Shown in pieces: positions 1 to 7,482 of a DNA stretch of 10,031 nucleotides. The notes beneath the pieces were generated by a model, which was not told the DNA's origin, made no database searches, and saw only the letters and a program-made list of their open reading frames with translations. The stretch covers positions 1 through 10,031 of the forward strand of contig JAQIWT010001635.1 in NCBI GenBank assembly GCA_034696485.1. The letters are read 5' to 3'. This DNA is from Isohypsibius dastychi (lineage: Eukaryota > Tardigrada > Eutardigrada > Parachela > Isohypsibiidae). Both the position numbers and the translations under genes were made by a program. How positions within the stretch are numbered: the first letter of the stretch is position 1; each line of letters begins with the position of its first letter.

Positions 1-101
1 CTGGTCTCTATCGATTTACAATGGGACGGGCCGCGCCCCGCTGCAAATCCGTACTTTTGGAGACTCTCTCCCAAAAGCCCAAAAGTCTGTCTGGTCTCTA
101 T
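1..101. repeat. GC-rich left edge with a 90-base-spaced direct repeat and a hairpin
   Basis: ctggtctctat occurs at 1-11 and again at 91-101. Between them, acttttgg (53-60) can pair with ccaaaag at 72-78 or with the second copy at 81-87. The stretch cgggccgcgccccgctgc is unusually GC-rich for this window. It may be the edge of a repeat unit running in from the left. Confidence 0.5.
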
Positions 102-129
102 TAAATGCCTCTCGCTCACGTTTAATTTC

Positions 130-203
130 GCCCACTCACACACCCACTCACTCACCCACTCGTCCACATGCTCACCCAGTCATTCACCCACCCAACACAT
201 TCG
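130..203 (+). repeat. CCCACTCA-type microsatellite
   Basis: Imperfect repeats of ccca(c)ctca and tcaccca run through this stretch, giving a C/T/A-rich purine-poor strand. The frame opened across it and beyond is a by-product. Confidence 0.75.
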
Positions 204-289
204 CCATGTTTCCTGTCTTCTGTTTTATTTCCATTCTCGACATTCATTTCGGACATCTTTGTTGTGTCTTACTTTCATTTTTTCTTCAG

Positions 290-360
290 TCAGGAGTTTG
301 TGTTATCCATCAGATCTACTATCCTTTGCTCTATTATTTCTCGTCCTCAAAAATGTTGAT
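290..360 (+). CDS. Candidate short exon, hypothetical
   Basis: A very good 3' splice site (ctttcattttttcttcag) and a very good donor (GAT|gtaagttg) bracket 71 bases that are open in the frame SGVCVIHQIYYPLLYYFSSS. Joining to a possible acceptor at 505-507 (cctattttag) keeps phase and ends after nine codons in TAA at 530-532, with AATAAA at 521-526. This could be the last two exons of a gene lying left of the window. The homology is unknown and the peptide is short. Confidence 0.25.
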
Positions 361-1084
361 GTAAGTTGAGAATGTCTGTTATGATTTCCTGAATTTTCTG
401 AGTCTAGCTCATAGACCTTTTAGCATCCCCACAACATTCTCTTATCGCTCGATATGTATGATATAATGACTTGCAAATGGGACTGAACTCTCTCCGGCCT
501 ATTTTAGGGATTTGAAATTCAATAAAATTTAAAACAACTTATTGACTGATGCCGCTTATTTAATTCAATTCTGTAACCGTTCTTTCAAGCCAGGACCTGA
601 CTTGTCAAAAAAAGAATTTGAGGGAACATAAGGACGGTCAGAATTAGACAGCCACTGATTTCAACGCAGACCCTCATTTTCGGAGAAAGTCGGAGAGCAT
701 TGTTTTAACATGTTCGAAATTCATCCGATAACTATCTTCAGCTTTACTCAGTGAAATCTTAATGAAATTGTGAAAAAAGGAACTCAATTCCATAGCAAAT
801 AAAGAATTTTCGAAGTTATGTAAGCATATGCGAATATACCACTATCTATTATTTCAAATTATGATCAATTTAATTCAAATCATAATTGCAAAAAAAATTG
901 AAAAAAAAATGTATACTTATTAGTAATTAGCGTATATTGAGTGCTGATAAGCAAAGAAAGAAAACTTGAACTATTAAATCAAAAAATAATCATGGGTTAT
1001 AAATTCAAAAAACCACTACAACACTACGAAAACGGAGGTCTTACAGAAATCCATAAATATACCCAAAAACGCTAGGGCTTTTTG
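361..1084. other. AT-rich stretch without a recognisable gene
   Basis: I find nothing convincing here beyond A-rich runs (890-909), a 9-bp stem (aattatgat 857-865 with atcataatt 879-887), and one attagtaattag motif at 919-930 that recurs elsewhere in the window. Confidence 0.5.
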
Positions 1085-1317
1085 TTATGACTGCCTCGGG
1101 GCAGTCATATTGTCCCCCCATTTATTATCAGGAACGACACTCGGTTCTGAACGGCCAGTTATTTCAACCAAATGTTGACCCACATTGAGAGGTGGTTCTC
1201 TGGGCCGTGCTAGGCGTGGAGAAGCATACGAAGTTTGAAACGTATGCCGAAAATAACTTATCAGTCCTTCATGGTAACCGTGAGTTAATATGGTAAGTAT
1301 TTGGCTGAAATTGAACA
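1085..1317 (-). other. Competing minus-strand open frame
   Basis: On the minus strand, gttcaatttcag ends at 1318 and is followed by a stop-free frame of about 77 codons ending in TAA at 1085-1087. It includes the segment GQHLVEITGRSEPSVVPDNK. Its stop lies in the arm of the hairpin at 1087-1108. It overlaps the first block of the plus-strand candidate, so at most one of the two is real. I recognise no family and see no convincing upstream exon in phase. Confidence 0.22.
1087..1121 (-). repeat. Hairpin joined to a G6 motif, copy 1
   Basis: atgactgcc (1087-1095) pairs perfectly with ggcagtcat (1100-1108) around a four-base loop. Read on the minus strand, ATGGGGGGACAATAT (1121-1107) runs straight into this hairpin, whose loop is CCGA, and is followed by AACAAAAAGCCCTAG. 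Copy 2 at 7436-7482 has the same arrangement in the opposite orientation. Confidence 0.8.
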
Positions 1318-1922
1318 TTGCACTGGACGCGTCGGTGTGAACCAACTTTGTTTGTAGGATTATCGCAGTTTACCACTTTTATTCCTAACAGTAGCCGCCT
1401 AATGACGCAAAAAGCAATATAAGTAACAGTAAGAAAAACATTTTCCGGCAGCTAAGGTCACTTCTAACACGCGTCGGGTGTCGCCAACTGACTTCGCAAG
1501 ATTGTCGCCCCCTGCCGCAAATCCTAAACTCAAATCCTAAACTTTTGAATACAGAGAATATTTTGGAATATTTTTCAAAAAAAAGAGGTAGTCTCCGACG
1601 ATAGTTTCGGTTTATCACATCAAAGTGATAGTTATTCGGTTGAGTTAGTTCACAAAGGTACCTCCGACTTGGGGAGGAGGACGAAAATTCTGGACAAATT
1701 TGCAAATTATACAACGTTTTATAGCTCTGGACGTAATCAGTCGAAAGGTATGGTGCAAAATGCTTTTGGATTTGTGCAAGGATGAAAAAATGAAATAACG
1801 CAAATTTATATCAATTCTATTCAGGCCTAAGTGAAATTTATAAATCAGCAAACCGCGAGAAAAATAAGCAGAACGAAATGTCACCAAAACGGATTATGCA
1901 CGATTATGCCTACCAGTTGTGA
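1132..1922 (+). pseudogene. Candidate multi-exon gene fragment, unrecognised, apparently broken
   Basis: Three coding-like blocks join in phase. Block 1 (1132-1292) follows ttattatcag and ends at a strong donor ATATG|gtaagtat. It reads well but has an in-frame TGA at 1186-1188, after which it continues as EVVLWAVLGVEKHTKFE. Block 2 (1430-1747) follows aagtaacag and ends at AAAG|gtatgg. It reads in one frame to the A8 run at 1577-1584 and in the next frame after it, so one A fewer would give a continuous frame through YFSKKEVVSDDSFG. Block 3 (1825-1922) follows atcaattctattcag, is in phase with block 2, and ends in TGA after MHDYAYQL. Block 1 loosely recalls the mariner transposase 'H-x-x-V-x-L-x-V-W' stretch, but not convincingly. 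Minus-strand frames across 1085-1887 compete, one of them behind a good acceptor at about 1318. Confidence 0.33.
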
Positions 1923-2078
1923 AATATGAATTTATGTAAATTGGAGTTTGTGTGTAAAGTGGATCCATGCTACGTAGCTGTTGCAACAGGAGATTAGGGA
2001 GTTTTGGGTATGGGCCACGCGCTTTCGAAAAAATGTCGCTAGCTTTCATTGTTTGGGTTTCTCTCTTTCTTGTTGGAG

Positions 2079-2117
2079 CACTGATGCTGGACCACTGATG
2101 CTGAAGCACTGATGTTG
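2079..2117 (+). repeat. 3 x 14-bp tandem repeat
   Basis: cactgatgctg, cactgatgctg and cactgatgttg start at 2079, 2093 and 2107, exactly 14 bases apart. They lie just upstream of the candidate splice acceptor at 2148. Confidence 0.85.
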
Positions 2118-2148
2118 CTACTCCAAGCTCGTTTTCTGACTTCTTTAG

Positions 2149-2400
2149 CTCTGGCTTCAACGTTAGCTGATTTTCGCTCGAATCTTGGCATATGCTCGAC
2201 CAAACATCAGGAGACCACCGTCATGAACCAAAATGAGAAGGACGAGTTGGAGATCGCTTGTGATTTGCGATGCATTTGATTTCATATTGATGCTCACTTG
2301 GAACCACATTTCATCTATCCACCAGCGTAGTGGGCACCTCTATGAGCGGACTCATTTTCCGATCTTCCACGTTAGAGATTCTGCGACAGTCCCTCCATGA
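2149..2400 (+). pseudogene. Candidate exon, unrecognised, with a one-base frameshift
   Basis: A strong 3' splice site (tttctgacttctttag) is followed by a frame open from 2151 to a TGA at 2277-2279, containing VMNQNEKDELEIACDLRC. The frame one base further on is open from there to TGA at 2398-2400, containing RSGHLYERTHFPIFHVRDSA. Removing one T from the ATTTG at 2274-2278 would make about 82 continuous codons. Codons in both halves are rich in purine-first triplets, as in coding DNA. The family is unknown. Confidence 0.3.
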
Positions 2401-2547
2401 AATGCGAGGATCTCTCCGATCATTGCCTGGTCTGTGATGATAGAAGTCGGTATCGTAGTTCAAATCCCTATCCCAATTGAACTTATCTCAAGCAAACAAA
2501 CTATTTTTGCCAAGAATAAAAGGACGATTATTTATTCAATAATTGTT

Positions 2548-2702
2548 ACTCCGTTCTCGGATTTAACTGCACCCCCTTTTCACTGCGCCAATTGGCTCAC
2601 CAAGTGCGCAGTTGGAGGGTGCACTCGGGGCTAACGCATTGTGTGTGTGGTGAGCCGATCGATACAGCGAAAAGGGGGTGCAGTTAAATCCGAGAATGGA
2701 GT
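2548..2702. mobile_element. Foldback element, 54-bp inverted arms
   Basis: The outer 33 bases of the left arm (2548-2580, containing ttctcggatttaactgcacc) match the reverse complement of 2670-2702 with a single mismatch. The inner 21 bases match at about 15 positions, ending in ggctcacc / ggtgagcc. The spacer is 2602-2648 and ends in a short GT run. Outside the arms, AT-rich sequence (ttattcaataattgt / gaataataattgac) is also loosely inverted. The arrangement suggests a non-autonomous foldback or MITE. No transposase is present. Confidence 0.7.
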
Positions 2703-2924
2703 GAATAATAATTGACTGCCAATTATTCAGCTGCTCTCGCAATTACTAATCACTTATCAAATACCAATCGATTCTGAATATTTAGAAAAAAACACCACTC
2801 TTGAACCAACTCAAATTTCCTTAGTTACGAAAGATGTCGAATAGGTGATATTTGACAGACGGGCAGACCAACTGTTCAAAGCGCGCATTCAGTGATTTCC
2901 TAGCAAAACAAAGGAAAATAATCT

Positions 2925-3083
2925 ATGTACGGAATCGAGCTGTTGAATAACAGCTACGCTGGCAATCGGAAGCCTTGTCATAGCGCGTGCACGGTCCAAC
3001 GGATGAAAAAGGTCACCTTAATTCATCGCTCATTATTAATTGAGGTCCAAATTCAGAAAATTTTAAGGTTGATTTCCGATTGA
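2925..3083 (+). CDS. Small open frame, 52 codons, hypothetical
   Basis: ATG at 2925 opens a 52-codon frame to TGA at 3081-3083, beginning MYGIELLNNSYAGNRK. It has a stop shortly upstream, so the ATG would be the true start if this is a gene. There is no recognised domain and no strong splice site around it. It includes a small perfect inverted repeat at 2938-2955. A chance frame of this length is quite possible. Confidence 0.18.
   Translation: MYGIELLNNSYAGNRKPCHSACTVQRMKKVTLIHRSLLIEVQIQKILRLISD
2938..2955. repeat. Small perfect inverted repeat
   Basis: agctgtt and aacagct pair exactly around gaat. Short enough to be chance. Confidence 0.7.
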
Positions 3084-3105
3084 AATCATACAATTGCTCA
3101 CAGAA

Positions 3106-3264
3106 CGAATTCATTACAATCCATTGATATTTCGTCATATTACGAAAAAAGTGCTGAAGGTGAATTGAAATAACCATAATCTCACGGGGCGAATTCACTT
3201 CAATCTATGAATATGACGTCATAATACGAAAAAATGCTGAAGGTTAATTATAATTACCACAATT
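3106..3264 (+). repeat. 84-bp tandem duplication, 2 copies
   Basis: cgaattcattacaatc at 3106 and cgaattcacttcaatc at 3190 begin two units that share atatttcgtcat/atatgacgtcat, tacgaaaaaa and gctgaaggt. A more decayed relative may precede them (aaaattttaaggttgattt at 3056-3074). The open frames that overlap it on both strands come from the repeat. Confidence 0.75.
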
Positions 3265-3269
3265 CGATG

Positions 3270-3416
3270 TTTGCAAGAATTGTTCACATATTACACGCGT
3301 CAAAATCGAAATTTGTTCAAAAAATTGAAACTACAAAATGTGTTGATGGGCGTACGGCGAAGGTAACTTTGCGGCAGATGCGAAGGGGCTTATGCTTCGA
3401 ACCGTTCTATTCATGA
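3270..3416 (+). CDS. Small open frame, hypothetical
   Basis: An open frame runs from just after the 84-bp tandem repeat to TGA at 3414-3416, with ATG at 3267. It includes KCVDGRTAKVTLRQMRRGLC. GCGAAG|gtaact at about 3363 could be a donor. The longer upstream frame is only the repeat read through. Family unknown; likely chance. Confidence 0.15.
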   Translation, partial: FARIVHILHASKSKFVQKIETTKCVDGRTAKVTLRQMRRGLCFEPFYS

Positions 3417-3720
3417 AAAAGTTCAACTACCGTACGTTGTAAACATAAATGTTTCGCTGAATAAAAATGTATTGGTCGTTTGGCTGATTTTAACAGGGAG
3501 ATTCTATGATAAAGTATCTTGTTCAGATCATCACATCAAACAAGAATAACGAAATTACCAGCTGATTAATAATTAATGATTGATTTGACCTAATTCACCA
3601 CGTAGATTTTCGATGTAGTAACTTATGACACCGAAAAAAAATAATTTGCTAAATAAGATTTAATTCTGTTGTATTCAGCTGTTTAGAGACTCATCCATCG
3701 TCTGACTTGTTCTTCTTCAG
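3417..3720. other. Intergenic or intronic AT-rich stretch
   Basis: Nothing recognisable apart from gattaataattaatgattgat at 3563-3583, an AT-rich relative of the recurring attagtaatt motif, and the pyrimidine tract of the acceptor ending at 3720. Confidence 0.45.
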
Positions 3721-3900
3721 AATGCGAGCTAGCGGGTGCTGACAGAGACTCCAAGCGATATAACACCAATAAAATAGTGAATCCTTCCAATAGCTTGGTC
3801 GTTCGCTTTGGATAAATTCGTTATTGTCGTCATCGCTGATCTAGGACCATATTACGATTTGGACTATAACGGTAATACGACGCACCAAGCAATCGCTTGA
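3721..3900 (+). pseudogene. Candidate exon, unrecognised, with a one-base frameshift
   Basis: The 3' splice site acttgttcttcttcag is among the best in the window. From 3723 the frame reads 30 codons (ADRDSKRYNTNKIVNPSN, then SLVVRFG) to TAA at 3813-3815. The frame one base on is open from about 3782 to TGA at 3898-3900 and contains DKFVIVVIADLGPYYDLDYN. Removing one G at 3810-3811 would join RF to DKF and give a frame of about 58 codons. I considered a ligand-gated channel N-terminus (YN...N-x-S-x-x-L-x-V-x-FG) and a soluble apyrase (IADL), but neither match is strong enough to name. Confidence 0.33.
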
Positions 3901-4216
3901 AAAGTTTCAGTCAGATATTCTTGAATGCAGTTGGAGCGAATATTTCTTATGGTAATAGAAAAATAACAAGATTATTACGGGTTTTGATCTTCTATTGAAC
4001 GTGCACACCAAAATATAATCATGGTAGTTATGGAATATTTTATCAAGTAGCTCTTAACGAACCTGTTCTGTAATAACAGTTCTTATGTAAAAAAAAAACA
4101 CGGAATTCCGACACTGAGCTGGTTTTCAACAAAATGTCAAAACAGTTTAAGAATTTGTTATGTACTGGTCGTTAATATCAAAGCAGAAATCCAAATGAGC
4201 GCAGAATAAAAGCTTG

Positions 4217-4486
4217 ATGCAGGAAATCAGCAAAGACGAGAACAAGAGCAGGAATGCTTGTGATTTAATCCGAGTTCACTTCCGGTACAATTTGATTCAT
4301 TACTGTCCTCCTTGTTTCGATCTACCTGACAAACCCAAAGAATGTACACCAACGGAATTACTAACGATAAAAAGCAAGATTCTTTCAGCTCATGGCAGCA
4401 AAACGGAATGTAGCCAAAGCGAATCATCAACGTTAATAAGTAATTTATGTTTGATTCGTTATCCTCAAACGCTGTTCTGTTTCTAA
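4217..4486 (+). CDS. Cysteine-containing small open frame, hypothetical
   Basis: ATG at 4217 starts an 89-codon frame ending in TAA at 4484-4486. The base before GAA at 4223 also completes a possible 3' splice site (agcttgatgcag), so it could be an internal exon. The product would be hydrophilic with cysteines in CDL, YCPPC, ECTP, ECSQ and NLC contexts. The CPPC is of the kind seen in metal-binding or redox sites, but a single motif proves nothing. No signal peptide or membrane segment is visible. A possible donor (AATAA|gtaatt) lies at about 4440. A minus-strand frame covers the same bases and looks less protein-like. Confidence 0.28.
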   Translation: MQEISKDENKSRNACDLIRVHFRYNLIHYCPPCFDLPDKPKECTPTELLTIKSKILSAHGSKTECSQSESSTLISNLCLIRYPQTLFCF

Positions 4487-4653
4487 ACGCGCTTAAAGGT
4501 GATTCAATTTGGAGGTACGGTATCAACTCTACACGTACGTAAATATAATCATCATCATATTTATTTAATTCGCACGCTGATAATTAACATAAGCTAAATC
4601 GAATTGTTTATTGCTAGTTTTCTTCAGACTTATCTTGCAGAGTTGAATGTTAA

Positions 4654-4757
4654 AGTGCGCGTTGTTTATTAACATGCCCAGAGGGCATGAGTGAAATGAC
4701 AAAGGTGCGCGCGTTGATTATTAACATGCCCGCAGGGCATGAGTGAAATGACAAAGG
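4654..4757 (+). repeat. 52-bp tandem duplication with internal hairpins
   Basis: Two units share gtgcgcg...ttattaacatgccc, then gggcatgagtgaaatgac and aaagg, with matching points exactly 52 bases apart. In each unit catgccc pairs with gggcatg around a three-base loop: 4673-4679 with 4683-4689 (loop aga), and 4725-4731 with 4735-4741 (loop gca). Loop bases differ while stems are intact. Confidence 0.88.
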
Positions 4758-4793
4758 AAGGCATGACGTACTTACGCGCATAAAAGGCTAATC

Positions 4794-5110
4794 TACGATG
4801 AATAGATTCTTTTCATTCGAACTTCTAACTTCCAGTTTTCTTGTACAGGGCTAGAGTGTCCCATTGAAAAGGCTTGAGTGGAGTGAGTGGATATGCCTGA
4901 AAGGTAAAAGTACGATGAATAGATTCTTTTCATTGGTCATCCATTCGACCATGAATAAAGATTGAAATTCAATTGTCTCGCTTTGAAAGGGTTTTCTACA
5001 CTTTACTTTTTTGCTTTGCTTAAACTAGGATGAATGGATTCTTTTCATTCGAACTTCTAGTTTGAACTTTTTCTAACAGCTCAATAGGGCCCTAGTGCCC
5101 ACTTTTTGCG
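4794..5110 (+). repeat. Decayed ~116-bp tandem repeat, 3 copies
   Basis: The core gatgaatagattcttttcat starts at 4797 and 4914 and recurs as gatgaatggattcttttcat at 5029, so the spacing is 117 and 115. Copies 1 and 3 continue with tcgaacttcta and later share agggctagagtgtccca / agggccctagtgccca. Copies 1 and 2 share ttgaaaagg / ttgaaaggg at the same offset. The middle copy is the most diverged. Confidence 0.75.
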
Positions 5111-5126
5111 AGGTGCGATACAAGGT

Positions 5127-5142
5127 CCCCCCCCCCCCCCCC
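5127..5142 (+). repeat. C16 homopolymer
   Basis: Sixteen Cs stand at the right end of the decayed tandem repeat, immediately before the cgtaattgcacgaaatc repeat patch. Confidence 0.9.
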
Positions 5143-5239
5143 TTGCACGAAATTGCAATTGCAAAAACGTAATTGCACGAAATCGATTAGTAATTAGCTA
5201 AAAATCATGAATAATTAGAAACCGTAATTGCACGAAATC
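5143..5239 (+). repeat. Direct repeats of cgtaattgcacgaaatc
   Basis: Exact 17-base copies lie at 5168-5184 and 5223-5239, and a partial copy, tgcacgaaatt, follows the C16 run. An attagtaattagcta motif sits between the two full copies. Confidence 0.85.
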
Positions 5240-5251
5240 AGTGACAGATTT

Positions 5252-5332
5252 AAATTCATGAATTCATCAATTCATTGATTCATTATTTATTCATTGATAA
5301 ATTCATTAATTCCTTAATTCATTGATAATTAA
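5252..5332 (+). repeat. ATTCATTGA-type short repeat tract
   Basis: Imperfect units such as attcatga, attcatcaa, ttcattgat, attcattgataa and attcattaat run on in tandem, forming an AT-rich low-complexity tract. Confidence 0.75.
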
Positions 5333-6538
5333 ATAATTTGAATACATTCCTTAAAATCAAAAACATCGGCATACTAGTAAATAATTAGCTATTGCTGATT
5401 TGGCTCCACTTGATAGTTCACTGAGTTTTTGTTCGTTTTTTATTTCTATCTCATCACTGATTAGTATGCTTACAGTGATTTGATGCAATAAATCCATGAT
5501 TATAAATCAGTTTTTCTAGAGGTCACGGTTTTACTAAGCGTCTAAAACGAGAGAATGAATATTTGACAACAGCGTTAAGACGTATTGAACCAAACAGCCT
5601 GACGCCCATGTTTCGATCAAGCAAATTTCAAAGCAAATTCTTAATGAGAAATTCCACGAGGTGCTTTTTTAAATTCCACCCTGGTGAAGATTTTGTCCCA
5701 ATATCAGTTCTTCTCATGAGGCTTGTAGCAGTGAAGAGTGTTCTGAAACACTTCTCACGCTCTAGTCGATTTATAGTTTATTTCTCGTTTCAAGGCTCAT
5801 TATTTATTAGAATACGCTAATTACAAATAAGTATGCAAGTTTATTTGATTTTATGTTCTAAATTTCAAAGGGGTGGCGTGGTATATTTTGTAATGAAAAA
5901 TCTTTGCGACATTCACCAATTATTTTTTTTTACTACTCCAGAATCAAAACTTGAGTAAGCTTAGCAGCGAAAAAAACTGGAGCGTGTTGTTGTCACGGTC
6001 TTTTCTATTTGTGGCTTATTGTGAAGTGGAAGTGTTGAATTGATCAGTTGTTAAAGTTTGAGAAATTGCCATTCCATAATGGTTCTCGTTAGTCCCAGCT
6101 GCAACATTTGGAATTCGCTGTTCGCTGTTCGACGTCGAAGTTGAAAATATCGTTTCTTTCGTTGCTGACTTCCTGCGTGTTTGTTCCCGATTCATTTGTT
6201 GAAAATTATTTGATTCCTTTTTGACAGTTATGAAATTACTCTTCTAGTTTTAAATCCAACCAATCAAGGCTTTGATTTATTATCACTTTTTAAATTTTCG
6301 GTGTTTTTCATGCGAACGTTATCTTCATAAAAGCTTTGTAACGAGGGTTTTCTGGGCTTTTGAATTCAGTGATGTGATAAGTTCAAACAAAAATAAAATG
6401 AACTACTACAAAAGAATTAAAAGATGATCAATATAAGTAATATGAAGTTTTATTATGCAAATTCAGTAACGGCTGATTTGGAAAGTAGGGAACTCAGTCG
6501 AGAAAGCATCACAACTCTACAGAGGCGGAGCTTGCACG
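5333..6538. other. AT-rich stretch without a supported gene
   Basis: The longest frames here (an 85-codon one over 5566-5820 and a 40-codon one at 6080-6202 containing FDVEVENIVSFVADFLRV) have no convincing splice sites or recognisable family. A near-palindrome, gtgaagagtgttctgaaaca followed by cttctcac, lies at 5731-5758. ttcgctgttcgctgttcg near 6113-6130 is a small local duplication. Confidence 0.45.
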
Positions 6539-6756
6539 GAATCCATCATTTATTATTTTAACTCCTGTCTATTGATCGATCCGTATACTAATTAGTAATG
6601 AGAACTAAATAAACCTTCAAGTCAGATAATAATTATGGTGAATAAGGCTGAAAAACGAACAAAACACTGCAGAAAGGGACCTGGCTCAGAATCCGTAATT
6701 CATCATTCAGTCCATCAAATCAGAACGATCTGTTTCCTCATTAGTAATTGGCTATC
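6539..6756 (+). repeat. Possible diverged repeat pair ending in attagtaat
   Basis: gaatcc followed 51-52 bases later by attagtaat occurs at 6539-6599 and again at 6689-6748, with cgatc in nearly the same relative place and cat-rich sequence between. Identity elsewhere is low, so the relationship is tentative. Confidence 0.35.
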
Positions 6757-6896
6757 TATCTGAAAAAATTCATATGCACAGCCAAATTTGGGACAATTTT
6801 ATAATTTTCAATAATTTAAACTCGGTCATACCGAATCGTCATAAGTAATGAAAACTGTGTAGTAACTCGTATGGCAGGTTCTTCTTTGCTGTTCAG

Positions 6897-7012
6897 TTCC
6901 AGCAGATGCTGATGATCTCTTCGTGCTTGGGCTCTGGTCTTTTGAAGCCGAAGCTGCCCGAAGTATACTCTATTCACTAATTAGTACACGTTGTTTATTC
7001 GAGTTGATTTGA
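6897..7012 (+). CDS. Candidate short exon, hypothetical
   Basis: After a pyrimidine-rich 3' splice site (ttcttctttgctgttcag), the frame starting at 6899 is open for 37 codons to TGA at 7010-7012 and begins PADADDLFVLGLWSFEAEAA, with strongly purine-first codons in its first half. It has no donor, so it would be a terminal exon. The second half runs through an ATTAGTA-type repeat, which argues against it. Family unknown. Confidence 0.22.
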
Positions 7013-7435
7013 AATATTATTTTGAATAGTGATAGTAATAATTATTTGAAATAATAAATTTTAGTATATTCATATATTCTTATCTTACTTCAAGCATTCT
7101 TTTTTGTTGGGAATTGATCTTTTTTTTCGCTGAATCGCCATCAAGATAATTCATCCGAATTTCGAATTATCCCCATTTCACGCTGGCATTTTTACATACG
7201 AACATCAGCAAAAATGTTCGAATTTCGGAAGAATCCATACAAAAAATTCAGAACCAATCAAAAAATTTCTATGGTTACAGCACAAGGAATAACTGTAACT
7301 TCAAACAAAAATAATAACGAAGGAAGACAAATAAAAATGCTTGTCATATGACAAAGAAACGAAATATGTGCCGTAGCAAGAGGTAGAGAGAGATATTAAA
7401 TAAAATGAACCATAATAAAACTGAATCCAGAAAAG
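7013..7435. other. AT-rich stretch without a recognisable gene
   Basis: No frame or splice pair stands out. It holds AT-rich runs around 7010-7080 and 7100-7130 and leads into the G6-hairpin motif. Confidence 0.45.
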
Positions 7436-7482
7436 ATGGGGGGACATTATATTTGGGAGAACCTCGAGGTTCTCCCGAATAT
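7436..7482 (+). repeat. Hairpin joined to a G6 motif, copy 2
   Basis: ATGGGGGGACATTAT (7436-7450) matches copy 1 at 14 of 15 bases. It leads into a 15-bp stem (7449-7463 with 7468-7482, one G-T pair) around the loop TCGA. Its core, 7455-7476, is a perfect 22-base palindrome. The hairpin sequence differs from copy 1. A partial echo, acctcgaggt, follows at 7489-7498. Confidence 0.85.

Noticed and set aside
168-359. 63-codon plus-strand frame rich in Ser, Phe and Thr
   Set aside because: It starts in a C/T-rich microsatellite and runs through a pyrimidine tract. The better reading is a short exon in a different frame after the acceptor at 289.
1087-1108. Intrinsic transcription terminator
   Set aside because: The context is eukaryotic, and the hairpin recurs with a G6 motif in the opposite orientation, which suggests a repeat end or RNA structure.
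1385-1714. 109-codon minus-strand frame ending in a leucine-rich hydrophobic tail
   Set aside because: It overlaps a plus-strand frame with better splice support, has no recognisable domain, and its hydrophobic end followed by AATAAA can arise by chance from T-rich sequence.
2434-2634. 66-codon plus-strand frame
   Set aside because: Its second half is the left arm of the foldback, so the frame follows from the repeat.
3013-3198. 61-codon minus-strand frame
   Set aside because: It lies largely within the 84-bp tandem repeat.
3390-3405. Possible tRNA B-box (gcttcgaacc)
   Set aside because: There is no matching A-box, acceptor stem or cloverleaf around it.
3721-3815. Nicotinic-type ligand-gated channel N-terminus
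   Set aside because: YN, N-P-S and V-x-FG fit loosely, but the segment before YN is too short and the expected IDVDEKNQ-like continuation is missing in every frame.
5563-5820. 85-codon plus-strand frame
   Set aside because: It has no splice signals or recognisable motif, and the composition looks like random AT-rich sequence.
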